Source of the DNA: Trichaptum fuscoviolaceum
Taxonomy: Eukaryota; Basidiomycota; Agaricomycetes; Hymenochaetales; Trichaptaceae
Direction: 5' to 3'
Assembly (NCBI GenBank): GCA_910574455.1
Contig: CAJSYZ010000009.1
Coordinates: 2,063,040 to 2,127,039 of the forward strand
DNA: 64,000 nucleotides
The position numbers were made by a program, and so were the translations under genes. Positions 35,337 to 43,865 of the stretch are shown piece by piece. The notes below the pieces were generated by a model. That model was not told the DNA's origin. It did no database searches and saw only the letters and a program-made list of their open reading frames with translations. Each line of letters starts with the position of its first letter. The stretch's first letter is position 1.

Positions 35337-36545
35337 ATGTCGTCCCACCAGGAATGGGGAGGACTCGCAGACACCTTCGCTTTCCCGTCCCCTAGCTCCT
35401 CGATGGAGGAAGACAAACTCCAGCCCATCCTTGATCGCCTCGACACCCTCGAAAAGCGCTACTCCAAGCTAGTCAACGAACACAATCAGGTCCAGAACAC
35501 AGTCGCCCAGCTCAAGCACGCCAACCGGGCGTTAGAAGCCCAAATCGCGAGTCAGCCCGCCTCCCCGTCTGGGGGCGGAGCAGGGCTCAAGATGAAGCTT
35601 CCCGACACCTTCGAAGGCGAACGAGCCAAGCTGGAGAACTGGATTCACCAGATTAAGCTCTACCTGTTCGGACAACATCCGGGACTAGACGAAACCCGCA
35701 AGGTCGCATTTGCTCTGATGCTACTGCGGGGGCCGGCGCAAGACTGGGCACGACCCATTCTAGATCGACTTCAGGACATCCCGACACCGCCAGAAGCCGC
35801 CAGCCTGGAGGCCCTGTTCGCCGCCCTTCGCGCCTCTTACGGGGAAATCGATGCAGACAAAGCCGCAGCCGACAAGCTGATGCGCCTACGCCAGACAGGA
35901 ATGGTCGCCGAGTTTGCGTCGCAATTCCGTGCCCTCCAAGCCCTCACCGGGTGGCCCAAGGACGCAACGACGGATGTCATCTACCTCGACATGTTCCGGA
36001 AGGGACTCAAAGACCAGGTTCGCCAGCACATCGCCAGCACAGAGGCGAAGGATATGAAATTCGATGCCTACGTCAACTGGGTTTCCGAGACGGACGAGAA
36101 GCTAAGGCTCGCACACGCCTATGGACCAGTATCAAAGCCAGCGGCTACGCCCCGAAGCAATCCCGGCACCACTAGTTCAGCTCCGCGTACGATCCCGACT
36201 GCGGGCGCAAGCTCGACGAAGGATCCCAACGCAATGGAGATTGACAGGGTGCGCCGGGAGCGCAGGAGTAAGGGACTATGCTACTACTGCGGAGAGAAAG
36301 ACCATTTGGTGAGCGATTGCCCAACGCGACCGCCATCCCGAAACCTAAAAGCTACGAAATCCACGTCCCCGTCGAGCCCATCGCCCCCCGCGCTCCAGTC
36401 GTTCGAAGAAACGCTCAAACGTATGGCGGAACAGTATGTCCAGAATGTGCAGCAGTCCGTGCTACAGAACGCATTCGCCGCCATGACGCCCGCCGCCAAG
36501 AACGTTCACAATCCCGAAGCCCCGCCCCCAGCGGATTTTCAGTAG
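35337..36545 (+). CDS. gag: Gag of the chromovirus
   Basis: A 402-residue protein. A coiled-coil-like N-terminus (DRLDTLEKRYSKLVNEHNQV) is followed by the retrotransposon Gag/capsid domain (LPDTFEGERAKLENWIHQIK, LRGPAQDWARPILDRL) and a CCHC zinc knuckle, CYYCGEKDHLVSDC, near residue 320. Start: the first ATG at 35337, about 90 bases after the LTR. The protease frame overlaps it in the -1 frame from 36278, so expression of pol needs a frameshift or an internal start. The shift site was not located. Confidence 0.9.
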   Translation: MSSHQEWGGLADTFAFPSPSSSMEEDKLQPILDRLDTLEKRYSKLVNEHNQVQNTVAQLKHANRALEAQIASQPASPSGGGAGLKMKLPDTFEGERAKLENWIHQIKLYLFGQHPGLDETRKVAFALMLLRGPAQDWARPILDRLQDIPTPPEAASLEALFAALRASYGEIDADKAAADKLMRLRQTGMVAEFASQFRALQALTGWPKDATTDVIYLDMFRKGLKDQVRQHIASTEAKDMKFDAYVNWVSETDEKLRLAHAYGPVSKPAATPRSNPGTTSSAPRTIPTAGASSTKDPNAMEIDRVRRERRSKGLCYYCGEKDHLVSDCPTRPPSRNLKATKSTSPSSPSPPALQSFEETLKRMAEQYVQNVQQSVLQNAFAAMTPAAKNVHNPEAPPPADFQ

Positions 36546-37579
36546 GGTCGTATTGCTCAGTCGCGCCCTATACGACCCAACCGCCCTTGTGGCCGAAGAA
36601 CTCTCTTAATAATGGTCCCTTGTATTTAACCATCTCTACAATAGACCGTCGTCTTCGACGACATTTGAAGTTCCCGGTACAGGTTAGCGACGGAAAGACG
36701 GATGCCTTAGCCACAGTAATGTTAGACAGCGGTGCGTCGGGAACTTTCATAAATTCCCGCTACGTTTCGCGACACGGACTCCAGACCCGGGACTTGGTAA
36801 TCCCGATACTTTTGCGCAACGCGGACAATTCCCCGAACGCGATTGGACGCATCACCAAGGAAGTAGTCCTCAACGTCGAGATGAAAGGACACTTAGAACA
36901 GTTGACCATGGCCGTCGCGGATATTGGCGACGACGATATTATCATGGGGATCGACTGGTTGCGGCACCATAACCCAACCATTGACTGGACCAACGATGTG
37001 GTCGATCTCAACCGCTGCCCGCCCCAGTGTGACAACCAGCAACGCCTGGTCCCGCTTCCCCGCCTCGCCATAGCAGAAGAAGTCGAGACCCCCTGGGGGC
37101 CCGACAGGACCCAGGCCGAATGGGAAGCTGTCCCACCGGGATTTCGGTACTCAGAAAAATATTGGGACCAGTACCACGACGCCGAATCCTACTTCGTCAC
37201 GACGGACGACCATTTCGCGTACAAAATTGCCGCCTCGTACACCCACTCCCAGGCCATCGCTGAGAAGTCTGCGGTGAAGGAAGGCGAGAAAACCTTCGAA
37301 GAACTAGTTCCCCCCGAATTCCGTGAGTTTGCCGACGTTTTCTCGAAAGTTGAATCCGAAAGGCTTCCACTGCGCAAGCCGTATGACCACGCCATAGATT
37401 TAAACCCGGGAAGGTTCCCCCGTACAGCAAAATCTATCCCTTGGCCCCAGCCGAACGCGATGCCCTTCGCGAATTCGTTGACGAAAACCTGCGCAAGGGG
37501 TACATACGACCTTCGAAATCCCCTGCAGCGGCTCCCGTCTTCTTTATCAAGAAAAAGGATGGAACCTTGCGCATGGTAG
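36278..37579 (+). CDS. pol: Pol, first frame: aspartic protease and the reverse-transcriptase lead-in
   Basis: The frame is -1 relative to gag and overlaps its last 268 bases. The protease core is TVMLDSGASGTFINSRYVS, with the DSGA active site, and IIMGIDWLRHHNPTIDW is the usual downstream protease motif. The frame then enters the region before the reverse transcriptase (VPPEFREFADVFSK, LPLRKPYDHAIDLN) and would stop at 37577-37579 without reaching the polymerase. Continuity is regained by a -1 shift at the heptamer TTTAAAC at 37399-37405. The usable start is uncertain; no ATG near the protease is convincing. Confidence 0.85.
   Translation: MLLLRRERPFGERLPNATAIPKPKSYEIHVPVEPIAPRAPVVRRNAQTYGGTVCPECAAVRATERIRRHDARRQERSQSRSPAPSGFSVGSYCSVAPYTTQPPLWPKNSLNNGPLYLTISTIDRRLRRHLKFPVQVSDGKTDALATVMLDSGASGTFINSRYVSRHGLQTRDLVIPILLRNADNSPNAIGRITKEVVLNVEMKGHLEQLTMAVADIGDDDIIMGIDWLRHHNPTIDWTNDVVDLNRCPPQCDNQQRLVPLPRLAIAEEVETPWGPDRTQAEWEAVPPGFRYSEKYWDQYHDAESYFVTTDDHFAYKIAASYTHSQAIAEKSAVKEGEKTFEELVPPEFREFADVFSKVESERLPLRKPYDHAIDLNPGRFPRTAKSIPWPQPNAMPFANSLTKTCARGTYDLRNPLQRLPSSLSRKRMEPCAW
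37399..37405 (+). promoter_or_regulatory. Candidate -1 ribosomal frameshift heptamer (TTTAAAC)
   Basis: In the protease frame it reads T-TTA-AAC, the canonical X-XXY-YYZ slippery form. Slipping back one base here continues in the downstream frame as PGKVPPYSKIYPLAPAERD, the sequence expected before Ty3/Gypsy reverse transcriptases. A GC-rich segment that could fold (CCCGGGAAGG...CCCCCG) follows at once. A single-base deletion in this place would look the same. Confidence 0.55.
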
Positions 37580-40464
37580 TCGATTACCGACGACTGAACG
37601 ACATCACGGTCAAGAATCGATACCCGCTTCCCCTCACGATGGAACTCGTAGACGCGCTGCAAAAGGCGAAGGTTTTCACGACTCTAGATTTACGATGGGG
37701 CTACCACAATGTGCGACTGAAGCAAGGCGACGAGTGGAAGGCTGCATTTCGGACTCAGGCAGGACATTTCGAACCAACGGTGATGACATTCGGGCTCACG
37801 AATGCCCCAGCGACCTTCCAGCACATGATGAACGATATCTTCAAAGACCTCATTGGAGTATACGTGATCATCTATCTTGACGACTTGCTAATCTTTTCCG
37901 AAGATGAATCGCAGCACGATGAACACGTACGGGAAGTCCTTAAACGGCTACGCGAAAACGACTTGTTCTGCAAACCCGAAAAGTGCAAATTCAAACAGAC
38001 TTCCGTCGAGTATCTCGGGATGATTATTTCGCAGGGAAAGGTGGCGATGGATCCCGCCAAGGTACAGGCGGTCCTCGACTGGCCTACCCCGAAAAAGGTG
38101 AAAGACATTCAAGCCTTCCTCGGGTTCGCGAATTTCTATCGACGCTTCATTCGGGATTTCTCGCACATCGTCAAACCGCTCACGACGCTGCTGAAGAAGG
38201 ACGTTCGCTGGGCCTGGACAGAAAACCAGCAGTTCGCTTTCGACTATCTCAAGCGCATGTTCACGACCGCCCCCGTCCTGATGATGCCAGACATGTCGCG
38301 ACAATTCATCGTGGAATGCGACGCCTCTGATTTCGCGACCGGCGCGGTCTTGTCCCAGGAAGGCGACGACGGGCTGATACATCCGGTCGCCTTTTTCTCG
38401 AAATCCCTCAACGATGCGGAACGCAACTACGAGATTTATGACAAGGAGCTACTCGCGATTATTAGAGCTCTTGACGAGTGGCGACATTATCTCGAAGGTG
38501 CGAGTCATAAACTCGATATCGTGTCTGACCACAAGAATCTGCTATATTTCTCTGAATCCCGAACGCTGACGCGACGCCAAGCCCGGTGGAGTCTGTTCCT
38601 CACTCGCTTCGACTTTACGATTCGCCATCGCCCAGGGCGACTCGGGGGCAAACCCGACGCCATGTCACGACGCGTCGATCTTCAACCCGAAGGCGAAGAC
38701 AACACGGGACGGACCCTCTTGACCCCCGAAATGTTTCGACTAAAAGCAATTCGTCGGGGAATGACACAGGTACACGGGGATCAGGCCCTCCTACGACGCA
38801 TTCGTAAGTCAGATCAGTATGAAGACGAACTGGTGGACGCAATCGAGTTGGTCAAGTCCAAGGCGCCTCGAGTCCTGACCAAGGAACTTGAGGACTGGAG
38901 CACCGAGGAAGGCCTCATCCTGTACCAGGGTAAGGTTTACGTCCCGAAAGACGAGACCATTCGCCGGGATGTGGTGAAGACTTACCACGACAGTCTCCCT
39001 GCCGGACATCCTGGACGTTGGAAAACGTTTGAGATGGTAAGCCGCAACTACTGGTGGCCCGGGATGTCTAACTTCGTAGAACGATACGTTTCGGGATGCG
39101 ATACCTGCGCACGCACGAAGAACCGATCCCAACGCCCGGTAGGACTCCTGCAACCGAACGAAATCCCGCAGGGCCCCTGGCAGGCGATTTCGTGCGATTT
39201 CATCACCCAGCTCCCCCGATCTGAGGATTACGACGCAATTTTCGTGGTGGTCGACCGTCTCACCAAGCAAGCGCATTTTATCCCGACCACGTCTGACATT
39301 GATGCACCGGAAACTGCGGAACTATTCCTGCAGCACGTCTGGAAGCTGCACGGAACCCCCCGCCAGATCATATCCGACCGAGGACCACAGTTTGTCGCGC
39401 AGTTCATGAAAGCCCTTTTTTCCCGACTCGGTATCAAGGGTACCACGTCGACTGCGTATCACCCGCAGACGGATGGGCAAACCGAAAGGGTAAACCAAGA
39501 GCTGGAACAATATTTACGGGCTTTCATAGATACACGACAAGAAAACTGGGCCGGATTACTCCCAATGGCAGAATTCGCGCACAACACGAAAGCGCACGCG
39601 GCAACACGACAATCCCCGTTCGCGCTTGTCTACGGCTACAATCCCGAATTCACGATTGCCCCGAGCGACGGCCTGTCCACGGTCCCCGCCGCGGACGCAC
39701 GACTACAGGAGCTTCAGCAGGCACAGGAAGAGGCAAGAGCGGCTTTGGAGGTTGCGGCAGAGCGCATGAAGCAGCACTACGATCAGGCCAGGAACGAGGC
39801 CCCGCAGTACGCAGTCGGGGATAAAGTATGGCTTGAGGCGACGAACGTTCGGCGACCAGGAGCGCGCAAATTATTACCGAAACGACTAGGGCCGTATAAA
39901 GTGAAGGCAAAGCTAAGTGACCTCACCTACGAACTCGAACTCCCCGCGTCGCTGAAGATTCATCCCGTATTTCACGTATCGCTGCTCTCGCCATACCACG
40001 AAGACGACATTCCCGGTCGAACGCAACCCCCGCCGCCCCCAGTCGAAGTAGAAGGAGATCTGGAGTACGAGGTGGAAGAAGTTCTGGATGCTAGACGGTT
40101 TAGACGGAAATTTGAATATTTGGTACGATGGAAGGGATATTCGAGCGCGGAAGATACATGGATTCCCGCAAAAGATATGGGTAATGCAAAGGCTAAAATT
40201 CGCAGTTTCTATCGAAAACACCCGGACGCCCCTCGAGAAGTCAACGCTATCGAGCTCTGTGACCTGAGCAAGATTCAAGCTTGGCGCCCCGGAGTTGCGC
40301 CTTTGGAGGGGGGTAATGTCGAGATCCCGGGCGACTTTTCTCATTTCCCGCACTTTCCCGCCAAGGATCCCGACATGAGCAGACAAACCCGCGGGGAGAA
40401 TCCCGCCATTGGATTCCCCGCGCGAAACCTCATTCCCGAATCGCACGATCCCATGCTCACGTGA
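37405..40464 (+). CDS. pol: Pol, second frame: reverse transcriptase, RNase H, integrase, chromodomain
   Basis: About 1,020 codons, open throughout. Reverse transcriptase: VFFIKKKDGTLRMVVDYRRL, FTTLDLRWGYHNVRL and the active site VIIYLDDLLIFS. RNase H: FIVECDASDFATGAVLSQ. Integrase: H-H-C-C finger ending GCDTCARTKN and a D-D-E core (SCDFITQLP, IISDRGPQFV, HPQTDGQTERVNQELE). C-terminus: chromodomain EYEVEEVLDARRFRRKFEYL followed by VRWKGYSSAEDTWIPAKDM, thought to steer integration to marked chromatin. The stop lies 148 bases inside the 3' LTR, so the tail is LTR-encoded. All catalytic residues I checked are present. Confidence 0.95.
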   Translation, partial: PGKVPPYSKIYPLAPAERDALREFVDENLRKGYIRPSKSPAAAPVFFIKKKDGTLRMVVDYRRLNDITVKNRYPLPLTMELVDALQKAKVFTTLDLRWGYHNVRLKQGDEWKAAFRTQAGHFEPTVMTFGLTNAPATFQHMMNDIFKDLIGVYVIIYLDDLLIFSEDESQHDEHVREVLKRLRENDLFCKPEKCKFKQTSVEYLGMIISQGKVAMDPAKVQAVLDWPTPKKVKDIQAFLGFANFYRRFIRDFSHIVKPLTTLLKKDVRWAWTENQQFAFDYLKRMFTTAPVLMMPDMSRQFIVECDASDFATGAVLSQEGDDGLIHPVAFFSKSLNDAERNYEIYDKELLAIIRALDEWRHYLEGASHKLDIVSDHKNLLYFSESRTLTRRQARWSLFLTRFDFTIRHRPGRLGGKPDAMSRRVDLQPEGEDNTGRTLLTPEMFRLKAIRRGMTQVHGDQALLRRIRKSDQYEDELVDAIELVKSKAPRVLTKELEDWSTEEGLILYQGKVYVPKDETIRRDVVKTYHDSLPAGHPGRWKTFEMVSRNYWWPGMSNFVERYVSGCDTCARTKNRSQRPVGLLQPNEIPQGPWQAISCDFITQLPRSEDYDAIFVVVDRLTKQAHFIPTTSDIDAPETAELFLQHVWKLHGTPRQIISDRGPQFVAQFMKALFSRLGIKGTTSTAYHPQTDGQTERVNQELEQYLRAFIDTRQENWAGLLPMAEFAHNTKAHAATRQSPFALVYGYNPEFTIAPSDGLSTVPAADARLQELQQAQEEARAALEVAAERMKQHYDQARNEAPQYAVGDKVWLEATNVRRPGARKLLPKRLGPYKVKAKLSDLTYELELPASLKIHPVFHVSLLSPYHEDDIPGRTQPPPPPVEVEGDLEYEVEEVLDARRFRRKFEYLVRWKGYSSAEDTWIPAKDMGNAKAKIRSFYRKHPDAPREVNAIELCDLSKIQAWRPGVAPLEGGNVEIPGDFSHFPHFPAKDPDMSRQTRGENPAIGFPARNLIPESHDPMLT
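40305..40313 (+). other. Polypurine tract
   Basis: GGAGGGGGG, three bases before the 3' LTR, the expected plus-strand primer position. Confidence 0.75.
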
Positions 40465-41134
40465 CTTATCCCGCACCACCGTCCCGGCAACCATGCACGC
40501 ATACACACACTCATTTACGACGACCCGCCACGGCACACGTACATTCACTTATCAACATATGCTCATTAATCCGTTAGTACCTCAAGGTGACGACCTGCAA
40601 CAGTCTGGCATACCTAGTCTGGCTAGTCGCGGCCCCGGACCGGACGCTGACGTCCACGGACAGGCCGTAGCCATCTGGAGAGACGGGATAGACATGCCTA
40701 GCAGTGCGGTCGTAGCATGTATCGTTTGTAGTAGATAGGTGCGCATTGCGCAAGGACACTTAGCGTAGATTAACTATACAGTCTTTACGAAGTAGATAAA
40801 TAGCTGTAGGCATCGTAAGGAGCACCCCACTTTTGACCTCTTGTGGAGTGCTTCCTTAGGTGCGATCTCTCTCTTTTCTCCTGTGTAGTTAGTTGCGCAA
40901 TACTTACTTGTGGAGTGCTTCCTTAGGGATCCGCTTACTTGACGTTCAAAGCAGTGAAGAGTCCTAGCTGGCCTTGAGAATCCCGCGACGCGCCTGGATA
41001 GAATCCCGCGCGTTTCCCGCCTGAATTCCCACGCTCGTTCCCAGTCGCGAATCCAGATTCCCGAACGCGGGTTCTTGTCGCAAATTCCAGTTTCCCGAAA
41101 CTGTTTCCCGCTACAATTCCCGACGGTCGTAACA
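40317..41134 (+). repeat. 3' LTR of the chromovirus
   Basis: The same 818-base sequence as the 5' LTR with about four differences. It is followed directly by the right CCGGC target copy. The end of pol overlaps its first 148 bases. Confidence 0.93.
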
Positions 41135-41192
41135 CCGGCTTGCGGTCGTGATGGACGATGGCCTGATTGTGGAACGTGCCTTCGGCATAGCA
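41135..41192 (-). pseudogene. Kinase fragment with catalytic loop, upstream side of the insertion
   Basis: On the minus strand this exon encodes CYAEGTFHNQAIVHHDRKP, the HxDxKP catalytic loop of protein kinases. With one CCGGC copy removed, it reads straight into DNVF on the other side of the element, so the insertion cut between Lys-Pro and Asp-Asn. An acceptor site (TTTGCAG) precedes it, at 41193 on the minus strand. Further upstream, instead of more kinase, comes an EF-G fragment. The usual Arg of HRD is His here, another sign of decay or a divergent kinase. Confidence 0.75.
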
Positions 41193-41321
41193 CTGCAAAG
41201 ACAACGAGTCGAAGGAAAAGGGAGAAAGGGAAAATGCGATGCATTTACCCTATCGACCGTGGTTGTTTGCCTCTATACCACAGTTCAGCCGTCTTACTGG
41301 AGAATGAAGAGAATCACGTAC

Positions 41322-41740
41322 CTGGACTCCAGCAACAGGAGACAGGACCAAGGTAGCACCAACCAAAGCCCGAAGAGCGTGTTCCACCTCGATAGTAAAT
41401 CGGCGAGACCTAGGATATAAATCATTTATTACAGAAATCTTCTTGAAATTGACTGATACGCACCTGCGGTATCTATAATGTTGATAGCGTAGCCCTTCTT
41501 CTCTCCAGTCTCTCGAATTGTATCTTCCCAGTCACAGAAGGTCGCAGCACTTTGAATAATAATTCCCTTCTCTCGTTCGCGCTCCAAATGGTCCATTTTC
41601 GCCCGACAACATCTTTACCTCTGAGCTACATAATAATGACATGGTTACAAAGCGCGTATTAGATTCGTAGACATACCTCATGAATCTCTCGAGTACATTT
41701 GGTGTAGAAACAACAGCGATCAGCATTGATCCTCAATCAT
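41322..41740 (-). pseudogene. Fragment of mitochondrial elongation factor G (GTPase domain)
   Basis: Minus-strand pieces match the G-domain of mitochondrial EF-G: TREIHE, then after an intron [50 protein letters not shown], and after another intron FTIEVEHALRALVGATLVL and GVQ. At least two one-base frame breaks are visible (before AKMDH and in the phenylalanine codon of FTIEVE), and the GHVD switch-II motif is altered. The N-terminal P-loop and everything after about residue 130 of the GTPase are missing. This is a broken fragment. The functional gene must be elsewhere. Confidence 0.75.
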
Positions 41741-41974
41741 AGAAACTTTGCGAGCGGACTTACAGAACTAGGATTATAAGCAAACTCGCCGCTGACATGA
41801 AAATTGGAAAAGGAACAAAGCAAGTGGAAGTCGATTGAGTTAGAACATGTTTCTTGTTCCGGCTCCTTAATCAACAACACTCACTTAAGTCAGAGGAAAC
41901 AAGAAAGCCAAGGAAGTGCACCGCTATCGTCAGGACAACAACTGTCCATAGCAGAATCCCGACTGCGAGAAACG

Positions 41975-42193
41975 TTAGCGTGATGCGTATTTCATGTAAC
42001 AGAGCAATACGCACTGTACACCCTTCCCCTGATTGCATTGGATAGCGTTGGTCTGCACAATATCCGAGGTGACAAGCTTGAGGTAGTTGAGAGCCTCTTT
42101 GACTCGGGATGGTTGAACACGTTCATGTTTGAAGGCATTGAGTGCTTGATAAGTCGGAGTAGCTAAAACTGAGAACGAACAGCTGAAAGTCAC
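41975..42193 (-). other. Short open frame, weakly similar to the N-terminal region of Helitron proteins
   Basis: Seventy-two codons including YQALNAFKHERVQPSRVKEA and LNYLKLVTSDIV. The pattern (Val/Arg-rich start, then ALxYLK...DIV) recalls the domain found before Helitron Rep/helicase proteins in fungi. This is recall of a pattern, not a search. No helicase or Rep motif is nearby. Confidence 0.2.
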
Positions 42194-42849
42194 TCTTATA
42201 TAGAGTATGCAAGGCCGTGTGTGTCACGAACCAAACTGGGAAATAAGGCACTGAACTGGGATTTTAGCCATTACACTAAAAGAGCCATGTTGTCAGGTTA
42301 CTGACAACTGTTCCCAGCGCTATTTAAGGTGTTCAAACATTAGGATTTCTCCAAATCCTAATAGTGTGGTTCTAACGAGGAAAGGAGGGCGTTGAGAAGA
42401 GATGAAGGAGTAAGGGAGGCCGGCCAACAGTCCTAGCAACAGAAACCCATGCTCAATGTCGAGTCGTGCTTGAAGATGGCGGACTGGTGGGGTCCTTACC
42501 GGCTATCGAGGCCGAGTGTGACTGCCAGTGTATATTATGCATACAGTCACACTCGGGTGGCACACCAGTAAATCAGTAGAAAAAAAGATAAAAAATGTGA
42601 TTAGAGCTTGAAAACATACCATGAACAGCAAAAACACAAAGATTGAAGTTCATCCTGTGGGTGGATGGTGAGAGAGAGAAATGGATGGAGGACGAGGAAG
42701 TGGAAGGAGAGAGTGTGTGGGGGACGGGACATGTTCCTCGACGCGTCACTGTAAGTCCGTGCTGGTGATTTAAACTCCGAACTGCCTGGCGGCGTCAATT
42801 TGCTAAGTCCATATTGACTTCCACCAACAGAGCCCTGGCCCTTGACTGG
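42194..42849. other. Intergenic region with a perfect hairpin repeat
   Basis: About 650 bases without coding potential. It includes the 12-bp inverted repeat at 42513-42555 and a segment near 42745-42780 resembling one at 9160-9195. Confidence 0.4.
42513..42555. repeat. Perfect 12-bp inverted repeat (hairpin)
   Basis: CGAGTGTGACTG at 42513-42524 and CAGTCACACTCG at 42544-42555, with a 19-base AT-rich loop. It could be a transcription terminator, a transposon end or a regulatory palindrome. Confidence 0.7.
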
Positions 42850-43865
42850 ACTTCACGACTTTGCCGTCAAAATCTATTACCATGAAACCGGCAGCTCATA
42901 AAAGCCTTCGAAGTTGCTGAAGTCCCTGTCCGATGTGTGCAGTTCATCCCTCGAAAGGACTGGTTCATCGCCGGTTCGGACGATTTCCAGCTAGTACGAG
43001 TCTTCAATTACAACACTCACAAGAAAGTGACCGCATTTGAGGCCCATCCTGACTACGTTCGATACCTTGTTGTCAATCCAACACCTAGCATTGTTTACTG
43101 CTTACGGGCTGCGATGATATGACAATCAAGGCTTGGGACTGGGATAAACAGTGGAAGTGTATTCGGGTGCGTACATCCACTGCTTCGAAATTAGACTTCT
43201 TCTAATTATCTCTGAAGATATTCGAAGGACACACGCACTACAGCATGAACCTTTATTCAACCATAAGGACACCAACTCTTTCGCCTCATCTTGTCTTGAT
43301 CGCACAGTGAAGATGTTGTCGCTCGGCTCCTCGACGCCGAATTTCATCCTCGAGGCACATCAGAAGAGCGGCGTGAACTATGTCGACTTCTATCCTGGTG
43401 CAGACAAGCTGTCTCTTGTCACAAGCGGTGACGACCTAACTATCGAAATCTGGGACTACCTCAGTAAAAGTTGTGTACAGACGGTGGAGGGACACACCAA
43501 CGTCTCGTTTGCCATATTCCACTCTAGTCTTCCCTTGATCGTCAGCCGGTGGAGGATGATACGATTAAGATCTGGAACTCGGGTACCGCTCTTGAACGCG
43601 CATGGTGCATCACCATCCGACCGCAGGGGAACGAGGTTGACGTACGGTACTACAAAGGTGTGGTCGTGGTCAAACTTTGCCATGACGAGCCTTCTACAGC
43701 ATGGACCCATCAAGTAATCTGGTGTGCACCCGCGTCGCGGAAGCCTTGTCCGCCAATCTCCAAAGCGTAGTGGAAGACAAGACGCCCGAAGGACAGCGCA
43801 TCCTGACTGCCGTGCGAGAACTAGGTACGACAGAACTTTTCGTCCGCGACGTCAGGCGGCCTAAC
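42850..43865 (+). pseudogene. Broken fragment of coatomer subunit beta-prime (COPB2/Sec27)
   Basis: WD40 sequences of coatomer beta-prime appear in order but in changing frames: IKAFEVAEVPVRCVQFIPRK, VFNYNTHKKVTAFEAHPDYV, MTIKAWDWDKQWK, FASSCLDRTVK, GVNYVDFYPGADK, IEIWDYLSKSCVQTVEGHTN, DDTIKIWNSGT, and MDPSSNLV...GQRILTAVRELGTTELF. At least four frame changes and in-frame stops occur. The start (first WD repeats) and the C-terminal half of the protein are absent. Coatomer coats Golgi-to-ER vesicles and is essential, so an intact copy must exist elsewhere. The match ends near 43855 and pentatricopeptide-protein sequence begins within about 20 bases, a chimeric junction. Confidence 0.85.

Larger units (their letters stand above)
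34430..41134 (+). mobile_element. Ty3/Gypsy LTR retrotransposon, chromovirus lineage, nearly intact
   Basis: A 6,705-base element with two 818-base LTRs (34430-35247 and 40317-41134), TG...CA ends, a 5-bp target duplication (CCGGC) and a polypurine tract at 40305-40313. The order inside is capsid, zinc knuckle, protease, reverse transcriptase, RNase H, integrase and chromodomain, which is Ty3/Gypsy order with the chromovirus mark. Reading the two LTRs side by side, I found four substitutions, so the insertion is recent. It lies in a kinase fragment on the opposite strand. The primer binding site could not be assigned. Confidence 0.95.

Noticed and set aside
36278..36545. A defined slippery site for the gag-to-protease frame change
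   Set aside because: The overlap contains A-rich runs, but no canonical heptamer in the right phase that I could find.
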